NCBI RefSeq assembly: GCF_041537925.1
Contig: NZ_JBGOSH010000001.1
Location: forward strand, 372,001-436,000
DNA length: 64,000 nucleotides
Origin: Ruegeria_C sp041537925
GTDB taxonomy: Bacteria; Pseudomonadota; Alphaproteobacteria; Rhodobacterales; Rhodobacteraceae
Reading direction: 5' to 3'
How positions within the stretch are numbered: position 1 is the stretch's first letter; every line of letters starts with the position of its first letter. Shown here piece after piece: positions 1 to 9,637 of this stretch. The notes under the pieces are model-generated. The model ran no database searches. It had not been told where the DNA came from and worked only from the letters and a program-made list of their open reading frames with translations. Both the position numbers and the translations under genes were made by a program.

Positions 1-2
1 AT

Positions 3-728
3 CTGGCCATCGCCACGCTGGCACTATCGGTGCTGATGGATGACATCATCGTTCTGAGTGGGCCGCTGACCGGCGGTGTCGCAGGCAAGTTCGCCCCGCC
101 CGTGAACGTCTTCGGGATCGAGATCGACCGTTGGGGGACCCCTCGCGCCTTCTACTGGCTCGTTTTCGCGGTCACGGTCATTGTGACGCTGGGCTATATC
201 AACCTGCTGCGCGCGCCGCTGGGGCGCAGCTTTATTGCGGTGCGCGATAGCGAGGTTTCGGCCCAGGCGATAGGCGTGCATATCGCGCGCACCAAGGCGA
301 TGTCGTTTTTTCTGTCCTGCGCGGTGACCGGTCTGGCGGGGGCGCTGATGGGCCTCTTTGCGGGCGCGTTCAACAACGAGACATTCAGCGTCGTCATCTC
401 GATCCAGCTTCTGATGATGATCGTGATCGGCGGGCTGGGTTCGATTCATGGCGCGTTTCTGGGGGCGGTCGTGATCGGCTTCCTGCCGCAGTTCCTGTCG
501 ATCAGCAAGGAGTGGGTTGGTGCCGTTGTGGGCGGCAATACCGTTGCGATTCCCGGTTTGGAATCAGGTATTTTCGGCCTGATCCTCATCTTTTTCGTAC
601 TCTTCGAGCCGATGGGCATATATGGCCGCTGGCTGAAAATCCGCACCTGGTTCGAGCTCTTTCCCTTCTATCGCCGCGACATGTTCAAACGCCAGAAATC
701 CTACCTCAAGACGGAGCGCCTGCGATGA
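3..728 (+). CDS. livM: Branched-chain amino acid-type ABC transporter permease LivM, 5' truncated by window edge
   Basis: Inner-membrane permease of a hydrophobic/branched-chain amino acid (HAAT) importer. The reading frame is open from base 3 and enters from outside the window, so the N-terminus is missing; about 241 residues are visible. They are strongly hydrophobic and contain the LivM hallmarks GVHIARTKAMSFF and the ATPase-contacting loop GGLGSIHGAFLGA. The C-terminus is a basic cytoplasmic tail. The stop overlaps the livG start (ATGA), so the genes are co-transcribed. The substrate cannot be read from the permease; the acyl-CoA synthetase in the same operon suggests an acid that is activated after uptake. 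Confidence 0.93.
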   Translation: MAIATLALSVLMDDIIVLSGPLTGGVAGKFAPPVNVFGIEIDRWGTPRAFYWLVFAVTVIVTLGYINLLRAPLGRSFIAVRDSEVSAQAIGVHIARTKAMSFFLSCAVTGLAGALMGLFAGAFNNETFSVVISIQLLMMIVIGGLGSIHGAFLGAVVIGFLPQFLSISKEWVGAVVGGNTVAIPGLESGIFGLILIFFVLFEPMGIYGRWLKIRTWFELFPFYRRDMFKRQKSYLKTERLR

Positions 729-1489
729 GCCTTCTGACGCTGGAAAACGTCACGCTGCGGTTCGGAGGGCTGACGGCGGTCGATGACCTCTCTTTCGCCG
801 TCGAGCCGGGCGAGGTCTTTGCCATAGTCGGGCCCAACGGCGCCGGAAAATCGACCGTTTTCAACCTGATATCGCGGTTTTATGATCCTGTCTCCGGATC
901 GATCCGGTTGGAGAATGAAGACCTTCTGGCGCACAAGTCCAGCGATGTCGCCAATCTGGGCATCGCCCGCACATTTCAGAACATCGAGCTCTTTGAACAT
1001 GCCACCGTCCTGCAGAACCTGCTGGTCGGACGGCACCGCCATCGGCGCAGCACGATGCTGTCGGAATTGCTGTTCCTGCCCTCGGTCCGCCGCGCCGAGA
1101 TCGAGAACCGCGAGAAGGTCGAAGAGATTATCGATTTCCTCGACCTGCAGCCCTATCGCGACAAGATGATCGCCGGGCTGCCCTATGGCGTACGCAAAGT
1201 GGTCGAGGTCGCCCGTGCGCTGGCAACCGATCCGCGCCTGTTGCTGCTGGATGAGCCTGCCTCGGGCCTGTCGGTCGAGGAAACCTCAGACATGCGCTGG
1301 TGGATCGAGGACATCCGGCGTCAGATGGGGATCACCGTGCTGATGGTGGAACATGACATGGGGTTGGTCTCGGGCGTTTCTGACCGGGTTCTAGCCATGG
1401 CTGATGGCGCAAGGTTAGCGCTTGGAACGCCGGCCGAAATGCAATCACACCCGGCGGTAATCGAGGCTTATCTGGGGCGTGCCTCATGA
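725..1489 (+). CDS. livG: ABC transporter ATP-binding protein LivG
   Basis: Cytoplasmic ATPase of the HAAT importer, 254 residues. It has Walker A GPNGAGKST near residue 37, the LivG-type signature LPYGVRKVVEVARAL in place of LSGGQ, and Walker B LLLLDEPASGLS. The frame is open further upstream, but ATG 725 was chosen because it overlaps the livM stop as ATGA and gives the usual family N-terminus (MSLLTLENVTLRFGG). It overlaps livF by 4 bp. Most likely heterodimerises with the LivF next door. Confidence 0.95.
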   Translation: MSLLTLENVTLRFGGLTAVDDLSFAVEPGEVFAIVGPNGAGKSTVFNLISRFYDPVSGSIRLENEDLLAHKSSDVANLGIARTFQNIELFEHATVLQNLLVGRHRHRRSTMLSELLFLPSVRRAEIENREKVEEIIDFLDLQPYRDKMIAGLPYGVRKVVEVARALATDPRLLLLDEPASGLSVEETSDMRWWIEDIRRQMGITVLMVEHDMGLVSGVSDRVLAMADGARLALGTPAEMQSHPAVIEAYLGRAS

Positions 1490-2259
1490 GCGATCCGATC
1501 CTCTCCGTCCGCAATGTGGAAAGCTATTACGGCCCGATCATGGCGATCCGCGGCGTGTCGATTGACGTCACCCAAGGCCGGATCGTCACCATTCTGGGCG
1601 CCAATGGCGCGGGCAAGACAACGCTCATGAAGACGATCTCAGGGGTGATGGACCCCGAAAAGGGCGCGATCACCTTCGAGGGTGACGAGATCCAGGGCCG
1701 CGAGCCGCATAAGATCGTCGAACGCGGCATCGTGCATGTGCCCGAGGGGCGCGAAGTTTTCCCCCTGCTTACGGTTGAGGAAAACCTGACCCTTGGCGCG
1801 TATACGCGACACGACAGGGTGCAGATCGATCGCGACCGTGAGCTCGTTTTCTCCTACTTCCCAATTCTGGCCGAGCGCCGCATGGCAGAGGCAGGCACGC
1901 TGTCTGGCGGGCAACAGCAGATGCTGGCTATTGGCCGGGGCCTGATGGCCGGGCCACGCCTGATGCTGCTGGACGAACCCTCGCTGGGCCTTTCACCTCG
2001 GTTGGTGCAAGACATTTTCGACATCCTCGCGCGGCTGAACCAAGAGCAAAACATGACCATCGTTCTGGTCGAACAGAACGCCGCCGCCGCGCTGGACCTG
2101 GCCGATGACGGCTATGTCATGGAGGTGGGCCGCATCGTGATGAGCGGCACCGCGCAGGACCTGAGCGCTTCGGACGACATCCAGAACTTTTATCTCGGCG
2201 TGCAGGAAGAAGGTGCGCGCGAGAACCGCCGCTGGAAACGGCGCAAAACGTGGAGGTGA
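1486..2259 (+). CDS. livF: ABC transporter ATP-binding protein LivF
   Basis: Second ATPase of the importer, 257 residues: Walker A GANGAGKTT, signature LSGGQQQMLAIGR and Walker B LMLLDEPSLGLSP, followed by an H-loop-like region. The C-terminal tail is slightly extended and basic (ENRRWKRRKTWR). It starts in an ATGA overlap with livG and ends 5 bp before the acyl-CoA synthetase start, so one transcript is likely. Confidence 0.95.
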   Translation: MSDPILSVRNVESYYGPIMAIRGVSIDVTQGRIVTILGANGAGKTTLMKTISGVMDPEKGAITFEGDEIQGREPHKIVERGIVHVPEGREVFPLLTVEENLTLGAYTRHDRVQIDRDRELVFSYFPILAERRMAEAGTLSGGQQQMLAIGRGLMAGPRLMLLDEPSLGLSPRLVQDIFDILARLNQEQNMTIVLVEQNAAAALDLADDGYVMEVGRIVMSGTAQDLSASDDIQNFYLGVQEEGARENRRWKRRKTWR

Positions 2260-2264
2260 GCAGA

Positions 2265-4151
2265 ATGGATCCCACCGCCCTGCCCCCGCAGACCGAGATC
2301 AACGGGATCAGCGTCAACACTGATCCGGGTCATCGCCCGGTGCTGGTGGATGGCAACCTTACCATCGTCAACCTCTTTGCCAGCCGCTGCGCTGACCTTG
2401 GTCCCCGCACCGCCCATCGCGAAAAGGACATGGGGCTGTGGAAATCCTATAGCTGGGCGGATTACTGGACCCACGCCAAAAGGATCGGCCTCGCCCTGCG
2501 CAAGCTGGGGCTGAAACGCGGCGAGGTTGTCTCGATCCTCAGCGAGGACCGCAAGGAATGGGCCTGGCTGGATCTGGGCATTCAATGCGTGGGGGGCATC
2601 GCCTCGGGGGTCTACACCACCGATTCCGAGAAGCAGCTGTCCTACCTGCTGCGCGACAGCGGCAGCCGCTTTCTGATCGTCGAAAACGAAGAGCAACTGG
2701 ACAAGTTCCTGCATATCGAGGGCGAGGTTCCCGACCTGCTGAAAGTCATCATCCTCGAAGATGAGGGCTTGCATGATCTAGACCATCCCAAATGCCTTAT
2801 GATCGACGCGTTTTATGAGATCGGGCAGCAGGCCGAGGCGGCGCAGCCCGGCCAGTTCGAAGCTGAGATCGCCTTGGCCGAGCCGAGCGATATCGCCCTG
2901 CTAATTTACACCTCGGGCACCACCGGACCGCCCAAAGGCGCGATGCTGAGCCATGAAAACATCATGGCGGCGATCACCGCCGGTCTGCACGGGCTGCCCG
3001 GTCATGAAGATGACGAGCAGCTCTGTTTCCTGCCGCTGTGCCATATCCTTGAACGCGACGTGTCGATCTATTACCCGCTTGCCACCAAATGCACGGTCAA
3101 CTTCGCCGAAAGCCCCGAGACGGTGTTTACCAACCTGCAAGAGGTTTCGCCCGCGACCTTCACCGCCGTGCCAAGGGTCTGGGAGAAGATCCACAGCCAG
3201 GTCACGATCCTAGTTAACGAAGCCACGCCGCTGGGCCGTGCCGCCTTTTCCGCCGCGCTGTCCGTGGGGATGAAGCGCGCCAACTATCTACTTGAAAATA
3301 AACCAGTTACCGTAGGTTTATCCCTGCGATTCAGGCTCTGGGATTTTCTGGTTCTGCGCAATCTTCGGCGGATGCTGGGCTTTGACCGGTTGCGGCGTGG
3401 CGGCTCGGGCGCGGCCCCGATCTCGCCTGAGCTGCTGCGCTGGTACTGGGCCATCGGCGTGCCCCTTATCGAAGGCTTCGGAATGACCGAAACCGCAGGC
3501 ATCGCTACCGTCAACACGCTGGAGGCCAACCGCATCGGTACCATCGGACGCGTCGTGCCCGGGGCCGAGATCCGGATCTCGGAGCTCGGCGAGATCGAGA
3601 CACGCGGGCTGAACATCTTCAAAGGCTATTGGCGGAACAATGAAAAGACCGCCGAGACCTTCACCGACGATGGCTGGTTGCGCACCGGCGACATGGGCCG
3701 GATCGACGAAGATGGCTTCGTCACCATCACCGGGCGGATGAAGGACATCCTGATCACGGCAGGCGGCAAGAACATCGCCCCGGCCGAGATCGAGAGCCGA
3801 CTGAAATTCTCGCATTTCATCTCGGATGCGGTGGTGATCGGCGATGCGCGCAAATACCTGACGGCGCTGGTCATGATCGATCAGGACAATGTCGAGAAAT
3901 ACGCGCAGGAGCAGAAAGTGCCCTTCTCGGATTTCACCTCGCTCTGTGCGGCCTCCGAAGTGCACGCACTGATCGAACAGGAGGTGCGCCGCGCCAACGT
4001 CGATTTCGCCCGCGTCGAGCAGATCAAGGATTTCCGCATCATCGACGTGCTGCTGACCGCCGAGGATGAGGAGCTGACTGCCACGATGAAGCTCAAACGC
4101 GGCCAGGTGGAAAAGAACCATGGCGCGCTGATCGAAGAGATGTACCAATAG
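2265..4151 (+). CDS. AMP-binding long-chain acyl-CoA synthetase
   Basis: Adenylate-forming CoA ligase of 628 residues. It carries the P-loop YTSGTTGPPKGAMLSHEN, the GFGMTETAG motif, the TGDMGRIDEDGF hinge region and the catalytic-lysine-region motif GRMKDILITAGGKNIAP. Length and motifs fit the long-chain (FadD15/FAA-like) branch. ATG 2265 is preferred over GTG 2250 because GGAGG at 2252-2256 lies 8 bp upstream of it. The position between livF and the binding-protein gene is common in alphaproteobacteria and suggests the enzyme activates the imported substrate or a product of it. The substrate is unknown. Confidence 0.92.
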   Translation: MDPTALPPQTEINGISVNTDPGHRPVLVDGNLTIVNLFASRCADLGPRTAHREKDMGLWKSYSWADYWTHAKRIGLALRKLGLKRGEVVSILSEDRKEWAWLDLGIQCVGGIASGVYTTDSEKQLSYLLRDSGSRFLIVENEEQLDKFLHIEGEVPDLLKVIILEDEGLHDLDHPKCLMIDAFYEIGQQAEAAQPGQFEAEIALAEPSDIALLIYTSGTTGPPKGAMLSHENIMAAITAGLHGLPGHEDDEQLCFLPLCHILERDVSIYYPLATKCTVNFAESPETVFTNLQEVSPATFTAVPRVWEKIHSQVTILVNEATPLGRAAFSAALSVGMKRANYLLENKPVTVGLSLRFRLWDFLVLRNLRRMLGFDRLRRGGSGAAPISPELLRWYWAIGVPLIEGFGMTETAGIATVNTLEANRIGTIGRVVPGAEIRISELGEIETRGLNIFKGYWRNNEKTAETFTDDGWLRTGDMGRIDEDGFVTITGRMKDILITAGGKNIAPAEIESRLKFSHFISDAVVIGDARKYLTALVMIDQDNVEKYAQEQKVPFSDFTSLCAASEVHALIEQEVRRANVDFARVEQIKDFRIIDVLLTAEDEELTATMKLKRGQVEKNHGALIEEMYQ

Positions 4152-4173
4152 GGACAAAACCAGGGAGGACAAT

Positions 4174-5328
4174 ATGAAACGGATCATCGGAGGAATCGCC
4201 GCCAGCGTGCTCACTCTGGCCAGTGGCGCATGGGCCGATACGCAAGGCGTCAGCGATAACGAGGTCGTCATCGGCGCCGTCAACGACCTGAGCGGGATTT
4301 TTGCCGCCGTGGGGGTTCCGGCCACCAAGGGGGCCAACCTCTATTTCGACAAGGTAAATACCAATGGCGGCGTGCATGGCCGCACAATCCGCTATGTGGT
4401 CGAAGACAATGGCTATCAGATGCCCCGCGCGATGCAGGGCTATAACAAGCTGCTCAACCGCGACAAGGTCTTTGCCATGCTGCAAAGCCTCGGCACGCCG
4501 ATGAACGTGGCCGGTTTCAAGCTGCTCGATCCCAAGGGCATCCCGAATGTGGCCCCTCTGTCGGCCGCGCGGCAGATGCTGCAGGAACCGATGGATAACA
4601 AGTTCACATCGTTCTCGACCTACTACGATCAAGCGCGCGTCGGCGTGAAGTATCTGGCGGAAAAGGATGGCGGGACCAAGGTCTGCAGCATGTATCTACC
4701 CACCGATTTCGGCAAGGAGATCCTGGAAGGCACGATGGCGGGCGCCGAGGAGGCCGGTATCGAGTTTGTCGCCGAAACCACCCATAAGCCTGACGAAACC
4801 GATTTCGTGGGCTCGCTGAGCAAGCTCAAGGAAGAGGGCTGCGATATCGTCTCCGTCGCGTTGGGTGTGCGGCAGGTAATCACCGTTGTGGGCACCGCCA
4901 AGAAGATGGGTCTGGACGACATGGATTTCCTGGGCACCTCTGCGAGTTTCCTGACCGTGGTGGCCGCTGTGCCCGGCGGCGTGACCGACGGTTTCCATGC
5001 AGCGGCCAGTTGGCAGGATCTCTGGGCGCGCGCCGATGAACCTGCACCGAATGCGTTTATCGAAGAATACAAGGCTGCCTATGGCGAGGATCCGGTGGGG
5101 TTTGCGATGCTGGGCTATGCCGCCGCCGACTTGATGGTCCGCGCACTTGAGGCCGCCGGGCCGGACCTGACACAGGAAGGGTTCATCGCCGCGATGGAGG
5201 GCCTCGATTACACCGATGATTTGGTCGGCAACCATATCGACTACAGCGCCGAGGACCATCAGGGAGCCAATTCCGTATATGTCTCGGTGGTCGAGGACGG
5301 CGTTTGGAATAAGGTCCACGAGGAGTAG
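4174..5328 (+). CDS. Periplasmic substrate-binding protein of the Liv-type importer
   Basis: Binding protein of 384 residues, type I periplasmic fold (Peripla_BP_6). Sec signal peptide MKRIIGGIAASVLTLASGAWA with cleavage before DTQG. The mature start, VSDNEVVIGAVNDLSG, is the standard LivK opening. A GGAGG-type ribosome site (agggaggacaat) precedes ATG 4174. It ends the livMGF-synthetase operon 22 bp after the synthetase; livH is presumably upstream of the window. The ligand is probably an amide, short-chain acid or aromatic acid rather than an amino acid, given the ligase, but this is inference. Confidence 0.92.
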   Translation: MKRIIGGIAASVLTLASGAWADTQGVSDNEVVIGAVNDLSGIFAAVGVPATKGANLYFDKVNTNGGVHGRTIRYVVEDNGYQMPRAMQGYNKLLNRDKVFAMLQSLGTPMNVAGFKLLDPKGIPNVAPLSAARQMLQEPMDNKFTSFSTYYDQARVGVKYLAEKDGGTKVCSMYLPTDFGKEILEGTMAGAEEAGIEFVAETTHKPDETDFVGSLSKLKEEGCDIVSVALGVRQVITVVGTAKKMGLDDMDFLGTSASFLTVVAAVPGGVTDGFHAAASWQDLWARADEPAPNAFIEEYKAAYGEDPVGFAMLGYAAADLMVRALEAAGPDLTQEGFIAAMEGLDYTDDLVGNHIDYSAEDHQGANSVYVSVVEDGVWNKVHEE

Positions 5329-5344
5329 GTTTGCTCCAACAAAG

Positions 5345-5376
5345 CGTCGCGAGGCTGGTTGATCGGCCTTGCGACG
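5345..5376. terminator. Inverted repeat between convergent genes (likely bidirectional terminator)
   Basis: An 11-bp stem (5345-5355 with 5366-5376, one G-T pair) and 10-base loop lie between the convergent binding-protein and aminotransferase genes. There is no long T run on the plus side; the minus side continues CTTTGTT. Placement supports a terminator. Confidence 0.55.
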
Positions 5377-5381
5377 ATCTC

Positions 5382-6758
5382 TTAGCCAGCACCAGATTCT
5401 AGTTCACAAGCCAATGCCCTAATCGTGTTTTCGACGATCCCAAGCGCCCGATCCAGATCCGCCACGTCAATGGTCAGCGGCGGTGACAGGGTCAGGACGT
5501 TTCCCGCACTGATCTTGAACGAAAGCCCTTGATCGAGGCAGGCATAGAAAATCCGCTCGGCCAGTTCGGGGGCCGCCTTCCGTGCCTCACGGTCTGAAAC
5601 GATCTCGACCCCGAACATCAGGCCTCTGCCCCTGATATCTCCCACGATGGGGCAATCTCGCAGCGCCTCACGCAGCCGATCCAGTGCATGAACGCCCAGA
5701 TGCTCGGCACGCTCGACCAGCCCCTCTTCCTCGATGATCTGCATGGTGGTCAGGGCGGCACGGGCGGTGACCGGGTTTTTTTCGTGGGTGTAATGCCCGA
5801 TGGCAAAATCACCCACCACGTTCAGGTCGTCGCGCGCCAGCACCGCTGCAATCGGCAACACGCCTCCGCCCAAGGCTTTGCCCAGCGTCACGATATCGGG
5901 GGTGATCCCGTCATGCTCGAACGCAAAAAACCGCCCCGTTTTGCCCAGCCCGGTGGGGATTTCATCCATAATCAGCAGCGCCCCGTGGCGGTGACACGCC
6001 GCCTGCACCGCTTGCCAGTAACCCGCTGGCGGCACCACCGGCACCGCTCGCATCGGCTCGGCGATCACGGCGGCGACGTCGCCCTCGCGTTCCAGCGCGA
6101 ACTCGACCATGCGCGCGCAGGCCAGCGCGCAGGCCTCCGGGCCGGGATGCCCGTAGGCACAGTGATAGCAGTTGAACGGCGCGACATGTTCCGCCCCCGG
6201 CAGCAGCGGGCCCGCCACATGGCTGCGGAACGTCGCCTCGCCCCCAACGCTGGAGGCGCCAAAGCCCGCGCCGTGGAACGCATCCCAGAAGCTGATCGTC
6301 TTGAACCGCCCGGTGGCGGCGCGCGCCAGACGCAGGGCGACTTCGTTTGCGTCAGATCCGCCGGTGGTGAACAGGACACGTGACAGCGCACCTGGCGCGA
6401 TACTGCCCAGTTTTTCGGCCAGTTCGACCGAAACCTCGTTGGTGAACCGGCGCGGCGCGAAGGACAGTGTGTCCAGCTGCGCCTTGATCGCCGCTATTAG
6501 CCGGGGATGACCATAGCCGATGTGATGAACCGAGTTACCATGGAAATCCATGTAGCGCCGACCCGCCAGATCCTCGATCCAGATGCCTTCCGCTCTTGCG
6601 ATGGTGGACAGGCAGGGGGTGGAGAGCGACTGATGCAGAAACGCATCCGCATCCCGCTGCAGCAGACCGCGTCCCGGATCATCTGGCTCACGCGCGCGCC
6701 ATTGCTGCCCCGCCGGTGAAGTGTTCGACTCTCCTTCGGTGTGGCGCTGAACACTCAT
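5382..6758 (-). CDS. Class III PLP-dependent aminotransferase, possibly PbfA-like phosphonate lyase
   Basis: Fold-type I PLP enzyme of 458 residues. The PLP lysine is K294 in TLGKALGGG, the Asp of MDEIPTG near 265 binds the pyridine nitrogen, and TTGGSDANEVALRLAR holds the phosphate-binding loop. The N-terminal stretch FLHQSLSTPC...RRYMDFHGNSVHHIGYGHP resembles, from memory, the branch that includes PbfA, the (R)-1-hydroxy-2-aminoethylphosphonate ammonia-lyase. Other class III enzymes such as omega-transaminases remain possible. It is transcribed alone, divergently from the ABC operon. Class III is secure; the PbfA reading is a hypothesis. Confidence 0.82.
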   Translation of the reverse strand: MSVQRHTEGESNTSPAGQQWRAREPDDPGRGLLQRDADAFLHQSLSTPCLSTIARAEGIWIEDLAGRRYMDFHGNSVHHIGYGHPRLIAAIKAQLDTLSFAPRRFTNEVSVELAEKLGSIAPGALSRVLFTTGGSDANEVALRLARAATGRFKTISFWDAFHGAGFGASSVGGEATFRSHVAGPLLPGAEHVAPFNCYHCAYGHPGPEACALACARMVEFALEREGDVAAVIAEPMRAVPVVPPAGYWQAVQAACHRHGALLIMDEIPTGLGKTGRFFAFEHDGITPDIVTLGKALGGGVLPIAAVLARDDLNVVGDFAIGHYTHEKNPVTARAALTTMQIIEEEGLVERAEHLGVHALDRLREALRDCPIVGDIRGRGLMFGVEIVSDREARKAAPELAERIFYACLDQGLSFKISAGNVLTLSPPLTIDVADLDRALGIVENTIRALACELESGAG

Positions 6759-7476
6759 GGTCTGATCTCCGCTAATAGGCGTGCCCGTCCGGTGCCATGG
6801 CAGGCAACCGGTCGATAGCTGGCTCTGGTTCAGGATGGCTGTCGCGCTTCAACATGTAAAATCTATATAAGCTATCAGATGATAAGCAGGGCCGATGATT
6901 GATCCGCACGAGTTGGTTATGCAGGATCGAATCGGGTGGATGGTTTTTGGAACATTGCCCGAGCAAAAGCCTCGCATACGGGCTTTTTCGGGCAAATTCC
7001 AACATAATCCCACATTATCCCTCAATTCACTTGCTCCGACTCAGGCGAGCGAATTTTCTAAATTTGTCGCTATCAGCGAAGGAACCGACACGTCCGCCAA
7101 TGGCTATGACCACCGCGAAACCGAATAAACGAAGGGAAATTCTCGTATTCCCGACAAAGCGTTGCGCAATCCGTATGGCTGGCGCTAAGGTTTTTCCATC
7201 GACGGTGCCGACACAAATCTGTCGCACTCGCGTGAAAAGAACGGGCTGTCTCGGAATGCGCGGTCGAAATCGACGCGGCGGCAATGGAACCGAACGGAGC
7301 AACGGGGGGTGTGTTTTGTTCAATCTCAGTACAGATCGTGCGGACCGCCGCAGGTCCATCCCGCATCGCGGGTGCGGCACTCTTGCCCAGGCGGAACCCT
7401 GTGCGACGCTGCGCAGCACAAGCGGCGCGGCGCAAACCAAAAACAAGTCTGACTACGTCCAACAACAGGAGACAAC
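6759..7476. other. 718-bp divergent intergenic region, AT-richer, no convincing gene
   Basis: This gap separates the divergent aminotransferase and ABC operon and should hold both promoters. It is visibly AT-richer than its neighbours around 6850-7100. At 6871-6887 there is a near-palindrome, GCTATCA-GA-TGATAAGC, beside a TATATA stretch read towards the aminotransferase, which could be a regulator site. A long inverted repeat is listed separately. Open frames here lack ribosome sites and recognisable products. Confidence 0.6.
6955..6995. repeat. Long intergenic inverted repeat (15-bp interrupted stem)
   Basis: TTGCCCGA/AAAAGCC at 6955-6971 pairs with GGCTTTTT/CGGGCAA at 6981-6995, apart from a two-base GC bulge at 6963-6964. 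The loop is 9 bases. There is no T run after the stem on either strand. It may be a regulatory RNA stem or the end of a small transcript. Confidence 0.5.
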
Positions 7477-9513
7477 ATGAAGAAGGTCCTACTTTCAGGC
7501 GCGGCAATCCTGCTGCCCGCCGCCGCCTACGCAAACTGCGCGGGCATCACCGTGGCCGACATGCAGGGCGTCGCGCCCGGCGCGTTTCCCCAGCAATATG
7601 AACTGGCCGAGTACGAAGCGGCCGCCGGCTGCACCATGGAATTTTCGACCAATCCGGAGATCGAGGCGCTGAACGGGCGTATCCAGGGCAATGGCGATCT
7701 GCCGCCGCTGGCCGACCGTCTGCCGAAAGAACCTCTGGTGATCGTGCCTTATGCCAGCGTCGGCAAATATGGCGGCGAGCTTGATGCACTGTCGAACGCG
7801 ACCGAGGCGGGCACTTCGGACTTCCTGTCGACCCGCCATGTGAACCTGGTGCGCTATGCCGATGACCTGCAGACCATCGTGCCCAACATCGCCAAAAGCT
7901 GGGAGTGGAACGACGACTATACGCAGCTGACCTTCCACCTGCGCGAAGGCCATAAATGGTCCGACGGTGCGCCGTTCACCTCGGCGGATGTAAAATTCTG
8001 GTACGACAACCTCGCGCTTGATCCCAATGTGATCGAAAAGCCCAAGGATTATGTTCTGGTCGGCGGCGAGCGGATGACGGTGGACACGCCAGACGAAACC
8101 ACCGTTGTCTTCAACCTGCCCTCGCCCAAGCCGGGTCTGGTCAACCACTTTGCGATCTCGTTTGCGCAAGGCTTCCAGCCCAAGCATTTCATGGGCCAGT
8201 TCCACCCGGATGTCGATGAAAACGCCGATGCCAACGCGCAGGCGCTGGGATTCGAAAACGGCTATGACGCGATCAAGGCCTATTACGGCAGCTCGGACTG
8301 GACCGACACGCCCAGCCCCATGCTGTCGAACCCGGACAAGGTCGAAAGCCTGCCCAAGGCAACGCATCCAACGCTTGAAAGCCATATCTACGTCACCGAC
8401 ACGACCGAAGGCCGTTATCTGGTCGCCAACCCCTATTTCCACATGGTGGACACGACTGGTCAGCAACTGCCCTATATCTCGGCGCAGGATGAGCTGTTTG
8501 CCAATGACAACGAGGTGCGCATCCTCAAACTGGTCAATGGCGAGGCGGATTACAAATCGCAATCCCTGACCCTGGCGGCGGCCCCGCTGCTGCTGGAGAA
8601 CGCGGAAAAGAACAATTACTCGGTTCAGCTGAAACCAACTATCGCGATGCCGGCGTTTTCGTTCAACATGACCTCCGAGGACCCCGCCAAGCGCGAGGTG
8701 TTCGGCGATCTGAAGTTCCGCCAGGCGATGTCGGTTGCCATCAACCGCGACGAGTTGAACGAGGTCTCGTTCTTCGGTCAGGGTGAACCGAAGCAGTATA
8801 TCGGCTTCTCGCCCACGCCGGATTTCGTCGATCCGGAACTGACCAAACACATGATCCAGTTCGATCCTGACATGGCCAATGCCCTGCTGGACGAGATTGG
8901 CATGGCCGATACCGATGGTGACGGGTTCCGCGAATTGCCCAATGGCGACAAGCTGGTACTGAACATGCAGTTCGCCACCCAGGGCATTGGCGGTGAAGTG
9001 GTGCAGCTTGTCGGCCAGAACTGGGCCGACGTGGGCATTCAGACCACGGTGAAAGAGGTCACCCCGGACGAGTATCGCTCGGCGCAATCCTCCAACCAGT
9101 TGGATGTCGGCATGTGGGAGAAAGGCCAGCCGGTCGCCATCGTACTTGGCAATAACGAACTGTTCGTGCCGCCTTTCGAGAACTATTTTGGTCACCGCAC
9201 CGGGATGCTCTGGGCCGAATGGATCGACAGCGACGGGGCCTCGGGCGTCGAGCCTCCGCAGTGGGTCAAGGACATGGCCGCGGACGTGGCCGCCTTCCAG
9301 GGCGCAGTTCCCGGTTCGCCGGAACAGGCCGAGATCGGTGCGCGTCTGGCCAAATCGATGGCCGAGAACCTGCCCTTCATCGGGACAGTTCAGGCGCAGA
9401 ACCTGATTTATCATCGCAATGCGCTGAAGAATGTGCCTGAATTCAAGACACAGTCCTACGAATACTACCGGACCTACCCGTACCTCGCACCGCAGTGGTG
9501 GCTGGACGAGTAA
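7477..9513 (+). CDS. ABC transporter substrate-binding protein, SBP_bac_5 family, long form
   Basis: Periplasmic solute-binding protein of 678 residues with signal peptide MKKVLLSGAAILLPAAAYA (cleavage before NC). The SBP_bac_5 core begins around residue 85 (PYASVGKYGGELD) and includes the family pattern LTFHLREGHKWSDGAPFTSADVKF. It is longer than the roughly 530 residues usual for DppA/OppA. The mature N-terminus carries about 60 extra residues with two cysteines (NCAG, AGCTME). A ribosome site AGGAGA precedes ATG 7477. It is the first gene of a five-gene importer operon. Ligand unknown: peptide-like, sugar-like or other. Confidence 0.92.
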   Translation: MKKVLLSGAAILLPAAAYANCAGITVADMQGVAPGAFPQQYELAEYEAAAGCTMEFSTNPEIEALNGRIQGNGDLPPLADRLPKEPLVIVPYASVGKYGGELDALSNATEAGTSDFLSTRHVNLVRYADDLQTIVPNIAKSWEWNDDYTQLTFHLREGHKWSDGAPFTSADVKFWYDNLALDPNVIEKPKDYVLVGGERMTVDTPDETTVVFNLPSPKPGLVNHFAISFAQGFQPKHFMGQFHPDVDENADANAQALGFENGYDAIKAYYGSSDWTDTPSPMLSNPDKVESLPKATHPTLESHIYVTDTTEGRYLVANPYFHMVDTTGQQLPYISAQDELFANDNEVRILKLVNGEADYKSQSLTLAAAPLLLENAEKNNYSVQLKPTIAMPAFSFNMTSEDPAKREVFGDLKFRQAMSVAINRDELNEVSFFGQGEPKQYIGFSPTPDFVDPELTKHMIQFDPDMANALLDEIGMADTDGDGFRELPNGDKLVLNMQFATQGIGGEVVQLVGQNWADVGIQTTVKEVTPDEYRSAQSSNQLDVGMWEKGQPVAIVLGNNELFVPPFENYFGHRTGMLWAEWIDSDGASGVEPPQWVKDMAADVAAFQGAVPGSPEQAEIGARLAKSMAENLPFIGTVQAQNLIYHRNALKNVPEFKTQSYEYYRTYPYLAPQWWLDE

Positions 9514-9534
9514 GCCGGTCAGGCGAAAAAAAAC

Positions 9535-9563
9535 TGCGGTGGGCGGGTATCTCGCCCACCGCA
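9535..9563 (+). terminator. Intercistronic stem-loop after binding-protein gene
   Basis: A perfect 11-bp stem (9535-9545 with 9553-9563) with a 7-base loop lies 21 bp after the binding-protein stop, with an A run before it and no T run after. Such stems commonly stabilise the binding-protein part of an ABC operon mRNA or partly terminate it. That would raise binding-protein levels over the permeases downstream. Confidence 0.65.
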
Positions 9564-9637
9564 AGACCCAAACCAGATAACAAGCGCCCGACCGCCAGCG
9601 ATGTGGCAAAACCGGGGCGCAAGAACAGGGATTAGGC

